The position numbers and the translations under genes were made by a program. DNA of 64,000 bases, from contig CP136890.1 in the NCBI GenBank assembly GCA_034359265.1, positions 29,368,501 through 29,432,500 of the forward strand. Reading direction: 5' to 3'. Positions 58,086 to 64,000 of this stretch are shown here, in pieces. How positions within the stretch are numbered: the first letter of the stretch is position 1; the number at the start of each line of letters is the position of its first letter. Source of the stretch: Canna indica. Its lineage: Eukaryota > Streptophyta > Magnoliopsida > Zingiberales > Cannaceae. The notes beneath the pieces are model-generated. The model was not told where the DNA came from and did no database searches. It was given only the letters and a program-made list of their open reading frames with translations.

Positions 58086-59258
58086 CCAACTTAGATTCAA
58101 AAAGAAAGAACACACTACAGCTAAGGTCTTTAATCGTTTGTTTGACCATATATCATTTCGAGAAACGGTTTAGTCCGCGAAGGTTCCAAAAAAGTATATT
58201 AAAATTGGAAAAATACATTGGAAAGGAAAAACAACTGATTTGCTATCATTGTTAGAAGCGAAATAAGTGAACACTTGCCAAATCTAGGAAACTACTGTTG
58301 CGTGCACAATCTCCGATTAGTTCCCCTCACAGAGAAAATCTAGTTCCTTGATTTCTTTGCGTTATTAGTATGAATATATGAATTTTGTTCATCCTTATTA
58401 TGGATTTAGAAATCTCATCCATTCTTATTATAAATCATATATAGTAAAGAATGCAGCTCATTCAATTCTTATTTCATATTGGTTTTTATTTAATTTGTAA
58501 AAAGATAGTTTTATTTTCAAAATTTATAAAAAGAATTTAATTAATGTGTACATCTTGAATTAAAATAAATCTATTTTTGAGATATATTGAGTTGATTCTA
58601 TTTATAAAATGTTGAAAAAAATAGTTTTATGAAAAAGCTAATTTCAATGTGTATCAATAAAAAAAAAAAAATATTGTTAATTTCTAACATGATAATTGAT
58701 TGATTGATCTAACTAATGAACCAGTGAATTAAAGCTTGACCTAGCTAACTGTCATTTTCCACACTAAAATATTAGTAAGAATATTAATATCTATGAAATA
58801 TTTATATATTTGTAAGATATATTAAGATATTATATTTTACAAGAATAAGTAATTTCCATATAAACTGGAAAGGGTAAATCCGTGAAAACCCCTTTAATTA
58901 AGCAAATTTCACTAGGTATTCAATGCAAACTGGTAAAATCTAATTAATGGCCCAAATTTGAAGAAATGAGATGGGGTTCTTTCTTCATCGCAGCCCAAAT
59001 TACTAAATTTTCATATTGGGCTTTTTATTGGTGTTTGTGTTTTGTTAAAACAAATCAATTTTTTTACCCACCAATTGAAAAACAGCACTGCTCCTATACT
59101 TCCCTTTCTCATTTAAAATAAGATGCATCATAATATATGTATATATATTTTTTGAATGAATTATTAAAAAGTTCCACGCATAATTACCAATCTTACGCTT
59201 AATGATAATTTTTTAAGAAACTTCCAATTTATCTTATATTTTTTTAACTTACATATCT
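58086..59258. other. Intergenic AT-rich DNA
   Basis: No ORF, RNA gene or repeat that I can support. Confidence 0.5.
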
Positions 59259-59259
59259 A

Positions 59260-59442
<183 letters not shown>

Positions 59443-59458
59443 CGAAATTATTATTATT

Positions 59459-60156
<698 letters not shown>

Positions 60157-60220
60157 ATATCACATCCTACGAACATTACATAACAATCATATCTTTTCTA
60201 ATGTTTATTCTTTTAGAATT

Positions 60221-60831
60221 GGATAATTACTTAAATATATTTTGAATTTTAAACTTTATCTCAAATGTATCCAAAACGTTCATTTCACCTAATTGTATCA
60301 TGAACTATTAGATTTGTATCAATTGTATCTCTTTGTTAAAATTCCATCACCTACCCCGTTAATCATGTGACGTGACTTGCACATGTGAATTAAAATATTA
60401 TTTTTTTCAAACCTGATTAAAAATTATTTTTAAAAAACCTTATTTAAGAATCGGACATCCCCCTCCCCTGTTTACCTTGACCTCTCCGGCCTCCTCTTGC
60501 TCCTCAATGCCTCTGTTGCCACCGTCGACGGCAAGAACTCCTCATCGGAGGAGGAGCTCGAGGAAGATGCCGAGGACAAGGAGCAAGAGGAGGTCAAGGT
60601 CAGCGCCCATCATCTCATACGTGGACAAAAAATAAGATTTTAAAAAAATTAATATTTTAATCAAGTTTGAAAAAAATAATTAATCATAATTAACAAGGTA
60701 GGTAATGAAATTTTAACGGGGGAATATAATTTATACAAATTTAATAGTTCATAAGATAATTTGGTAAAATAAAAGTTTTGAATATATTTGAGTCAAAATA
60801 CAAAGTTGAAAATATATTTAAATAATTATTT
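60221..60831. mobile_element. Mutator-like MITE with a GC-rich, exon-like core
   Basis: Terminal inverted repeats of about 140 bases start GGATAATTACTTAAATATAT, with the matching complement at the right. A direct duplication TTTTAGAATT (60211-60220 and 60832-60841) is close to the 9-11 bases typical of Mutator elements. The core at about 60445-60620 is GC-rich in an AT-rich setting. It can be read as a short open stretch (LSGLLLLLNASVATVDGKN, then an acidic EEELEEDAEDKEQEE), and its two sides are also partly complementary. It looks like a captured gene fragment. Confidence 0.7.
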
Positions 60832-60841
60832 TTTTAGAATT

Positions 60842-61413
60842 TTAACCTAAATTGTAATAATCAAGTATATTCACAAAAGAGAACTAGGTAAAGTTTCAGT
60901 TGAAATCGAAAGAATTAGTAGAGTAAGGAAAGCACCCACATGCAGGTCAGTACAAAGAGGGCACTTATGGCCCAAAGAACACTGAGGATTCCTGACCATT
61001 TCAGATCAATCACAACAAGTTCCAAGGTTCAAAAAGAAGAAGTAATAATATATTATAACAAGATTAAGGCAAGAGAAGACGAATTTGTGAGATAAAGAGA
61101 TGATTCTTTGCAAGCACATCAGAAGGACTAAAGGACAAGTTTTTAGGTGGCTTCACTTTTTCTCTCCATCTCCCATGTGGCCATGCAGTGCAAACCCCCA
61201 AAAGGCCGACTTAATAGTGCCATTTTAGTGTTACAATGGCGAGTTGGGACTTGGGATTTGTGGGGAACAGATGTAGGATAAAAAAGGGTGTTTTGAGTGT
61301 GACTTGATGTTGGGAGTGAAGGAGACATAAGTACAACTATTTCATTGTTGATTTGATTAAGAGTAATACAGAAATCGTTGTTTTCCTATATACCTATCTT
61401 ATTTACGATGGGG
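60842..61413. other. Intergenic DNA
   Basis: Slightly less AT-rich near 60930-61330. A 61-codon minus ORF (61143-61328) is not convincing. No feature supported. Confidence 0.4.
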
Positions 61414-61421
61414 TAAGATTA

Positions 61422-61952
61422 AGCAGGGATGACCATTGAAATTAGTTAATTAAATTATAAAATTCGATTTCAAATAAGAATTTATAATTCAATTTCAATT
61501 TTGATTAGTAAAAATTAAAAATCAATTTTAATCGATTTGATTTCCATTAATTACCGGATCGCGGATAATCGATAACTGAAATCAATTATATATTTCGATT
61601 TCGATTATTAGTTATCCGCGATTAACATGTAACTGGAACCAATAATAACTTATTATATATATATTCTTAACCAAAAACTCAAAATCGGCTATCGGTTTAC
61701 TCGATTATATACATTCTTAACCCAAAACCCCTAAACCCATTACCCAAAACCCATTTACCCATTTATCCAAAACCCGATTTCGGTTATTCGTCGGATAATT
61801 GATAATAAACTAGTTTTAATTTTGGATATTGGTTTTTGAAATCGAACCGTTTTGATTTTGATTTTGATTTCGATTAGCGAGTTTTATACTTGATTTCGAT
61901 TTCAATTTCGATTAATCACCAAAAAGATAATTAACTGAACCGTTGTCATTCC
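61422..61952. mobile_element. hAT-type MITE
   Basis: The left end is AGCAGGGATGACCATTG and the right end CGTTGTCATTCC (complement GGAATGACAACG), with longer subterminal inverted similarity (AGTTAATTA). The 8-base duplication TAAGATTA (61414-61421 and 61953-61960) fits hAT. The interior consists of repeated TCGATTTCGATT/TTATCCGCGATTA-type palindromic segments. No ORF. Confidence 0.75.
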
Positions 61953-61960
61953 TAAGATTA

Positions 61961-62788
61961 TGTGTCTTTGATTTACACTCGGGAACAAAATGCGTGACAT
62001 ATATATAGTAATTTCTGACTATTATCTTTACTACAAATTTGAAAATTAAGCATTGCATCTGTCGTTAAAAAAACAATCAAACAAATCAAATACCTACTTG
62101 TGATTTCGTCCATTTTGAAATTTTCTCAACTGGCCATTGGAAAAATATCACACTGCCTATTGTGATTTATAGAACTAATTAATTTACGTCACTAATTAAA
62201 ACATATTATGAGTCTGTTCAATGTCATAAGGCAACACGGAATCTATAATACGAGTTGTCCCATGTTCATTTTACAAATATAAATTATGCACAATCCAAAA
62301 ATACCACTTAACGGCAGGACAGTAACTTATTACACAAAATTGAAGAAATATGTGAGTTGTCTTTAGCAAAAAAAAACAGCAACCGATATCATTACCTTCG
62401 TCCCAAAACAATTCTTAATATAATGTGATGTTGTCACACCGTAACCCTCATGGTGTCATTCTCCATCAAGGCTTTGCCTAATTGTGTGAATTGGGGTTAA
62501 AGGAGGGGAGAGAAAGAAGAAAAATTTCTCTTATTTGATTTTATGATTTTACCGAAGGTAGAAGAAAATGAAAGAATTATTTACCTTAGTTCCTTTTTAA
62601 ATTTTAATTTTCTTTCAACATCGATTTGGGATTGAATGATGGTGAATAAAATTATAAAAAATTCATCTAAAATAAATTTATGAAATTATCCTTATTATCT
62701 TCACAAATTTAAAAGATATTCATTAAACCATAGTGGTATCTTCTCATCTCTATTGAAGTCTTGCTCTTGTTTGGTCGATCAACGCTCT
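61961..62788. other. Intergenic AT-rich DNA
   Basis: No ORF, RNA gene or repeat that I can support. It ends at the LTR that starts at 62789. Confidence 0.45.
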
Positions 62789-63964
62789 ATTGGCTTAAGG
62801 TTTTCAACCTTAGTCTCAAAATTGGTTTTGATGATAATAAACTCGAAACTAATGGTAAATTGATAAATAACTTTAGGATCCAAGTCAATATGCACACAAA
62901 GTGTGCAACTGGAAGATCGACTCAGAATCAAAAATCTCAAGGATGTTGATCGATGCTCGAAAGAAGAAGAAGAATTGAAGTCTAGGTTTGGAGTCTTAAA
63001 TTAATTGTATTTTCCTCAAGATGCTTGATGATTGAGTTGTAAACCCAATCTAAAACTCGAAACCTGAGAAATTCGGAATTAGCTATGAACCTAAGTTTCG
63101 GTTGATCTCAGGCCAATCTTCAGTCGACCAAAGTTCGACCAACTAGTACTAAAATTTTCCAGTATGGTTCTATTGAAGCTCAGCCGATATTCGATCAACT
63201 GACATTAGACCAAACGACGGACTAGCATTGTAACGACTAATTTTCTTGCCATTGAGAGTCGTTGGACCCGAAATTTTAAGTCTTGGCTTTTAGTATATTC
63301 ATGGTTCATGCATTCTGACCCCTAAGAACATATTGAGTCATTCTATGAACCTTTGTAAGCTTCCATTGAGTCATTTCTTTAGGAATCCCTAGTTTTGAGC
63401 TTTCCACCTTGATCTTGCCATTGTCTTCCAAGTTTCATCATCAAAAGGCATGAAAAGGAATTAGGTTACTTCATTTGGACTTAAGTAATTGTATTTGATT
63501 TATTACTCCACTTATTTGTGTACTTTTGGTTAAGTGTAAACTTGAGTGTTTAAGTCTTGGTTGAGTGATTGTTTTGGTGTAGATGCATAAATTCACTTGT
63601 GTAACTATGTTTTAGGGTTGCCATGGAGCTTGAGGTGGGAAGGTGCCTTCAGGGAGAAGGTTGTGCGTTTCCAATATAAATCCTCTTAGAGTAATCTTAT
63701 TATCTAGTGAATGAGTTGAAACCCTAAGATGTTGGCTTGGTTAGAAGCTGAACCACTATAAATTTGTGAGCTTAATTAAATTATATTGCTTCTGCATGGT
63801 TAATTGAACTTGTTATTTGCCTAATTTTAAGAATCGATTAAAATTTAATTTAGGCTTAATTATTAGGAATACACTATTAACCACCACCCCCTCTCCCTCC
63901 CTCCCTCCCTCTACTGTATCATTTCCTCTCACACGATCGACCGTACCTACAACACCGACCTACA
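62789..63964 (+). repeat. LTR of an E-family-like copia element at the window edge
   Basis: It starts TATTGGCTTAAGG (TGTTGG mutated) and shares family landmarks: GGTTTTCAACCTTAG, the TTTTGATGATAATAAAC block, a GATCGACC-rich zone (63105-63200), hairpin AACGACT/AGTCGTT (63232-63263), AACCACTATAAAT and TACACTATTAACC near the end. A CCCT microsatellite lies at 63887-63912. The 3' end is uncertain: CCTACA at about 63964 followed by ACTGGTCTTC resembles an LTR end and a degraded primer binding site. It is either a 5' LTR or a solo LTR. Confidence 0.65.
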
Positions 63965-64000
63965 ACTGGTCTTCGACTGACGAGTCAAACTATCATTCCA

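Noticed and set aside
61143..61328. Minus ORF of 61 codons near the right end
   Set aside because: It is short, without motif or clear start context, and no neighbouring exon is visible.
61690..61770. Interstitial telomere-like repeat (CCCTAAACCC, ACCCAAAACCC)
   Set aside because: Only one unit matches the plant telomere motif. The rest is irregular, lies inside the hAT-type MITE and shows no regular 7-base period.

Overview
The window is nuclear DNA of a flowering plant. It is AT-rich, dominated by nested LTR retrotransposons, and carries plant MITEs, one piece of plastid ycf2 and one intact single-copy-type plant gene, an EARLY FLOWERING 4-like gene on the minus strand at 12679-13014. The sequence does not allow a firmer taxonomic call. 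I name the larger elements by letters so that entries can refer to each other.

Left part (1-9405): element E1 (plus, its 5' side lies outside the window) sits in the internal end of a minus Ty3/gypsy-type element F, whose LTR (4530-6823) in turn sits in a plus gypsy LTR, G2 (6824-9405). From 9406 to 14747 there is degraded DNA, a target-site-flanked hAT-type element (10755-11790) and the ELF4-like gene with an inferred 5'UTR intron.

Middle (14748-27975): minus Ty1/copia-derived element B, interrupted inside gag by the complete plus element E2 (17356-25730, target duplication GAGGA). E2 is the key element. It has two LTRs, a primer binding site, an intact 462-codon gag ORF and a polypurine tract, but no pol. 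In the place of pol there is a conserved non-coding region followed by a second transcription unit (ORF2) with its own promoter-like leader and intron signals.

Right part (27976-58085): a decayed plus gypsy element G1 (gag, protease, RT, RNase H) is split by E4, a minus element of the same copia-derived family (30264-51190). E4 contains a gypsy solo LTR, elements E5 and E3 of the same family (E3 with a ycf2 insertion in its LTR), a truncated chromodomain gypsy G3, a MITE and a copia-type solo LTR. A further gypsy LTR (51924-57461) holds two more solo LTRs. The last 6 kb (58086-64000) is AT-rich, with two long-TIR MITEs, long ATT/AAT microsatellites, a hAT-type MITE and a terminal copia-type LTR.

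The most interesting content is the E family as a whole: at least five internal copies (E1, E2, B, E3, E5, plus the E4 gag end) and no trace of reverse transcriptase or integrase belonging to it. All copies with gag share a shortened gag. They also share a UUCG-hairpin block downstream of gag and, in the LTRs, a GTCGACC-rich array followed by a hairpin whose two arms change together between copies, just upstream of the TATA box. Two of the copies additionally carry the ORF2 cassette. A second structural theme is an array of small hairpins in the LTR of every gypsy element present.
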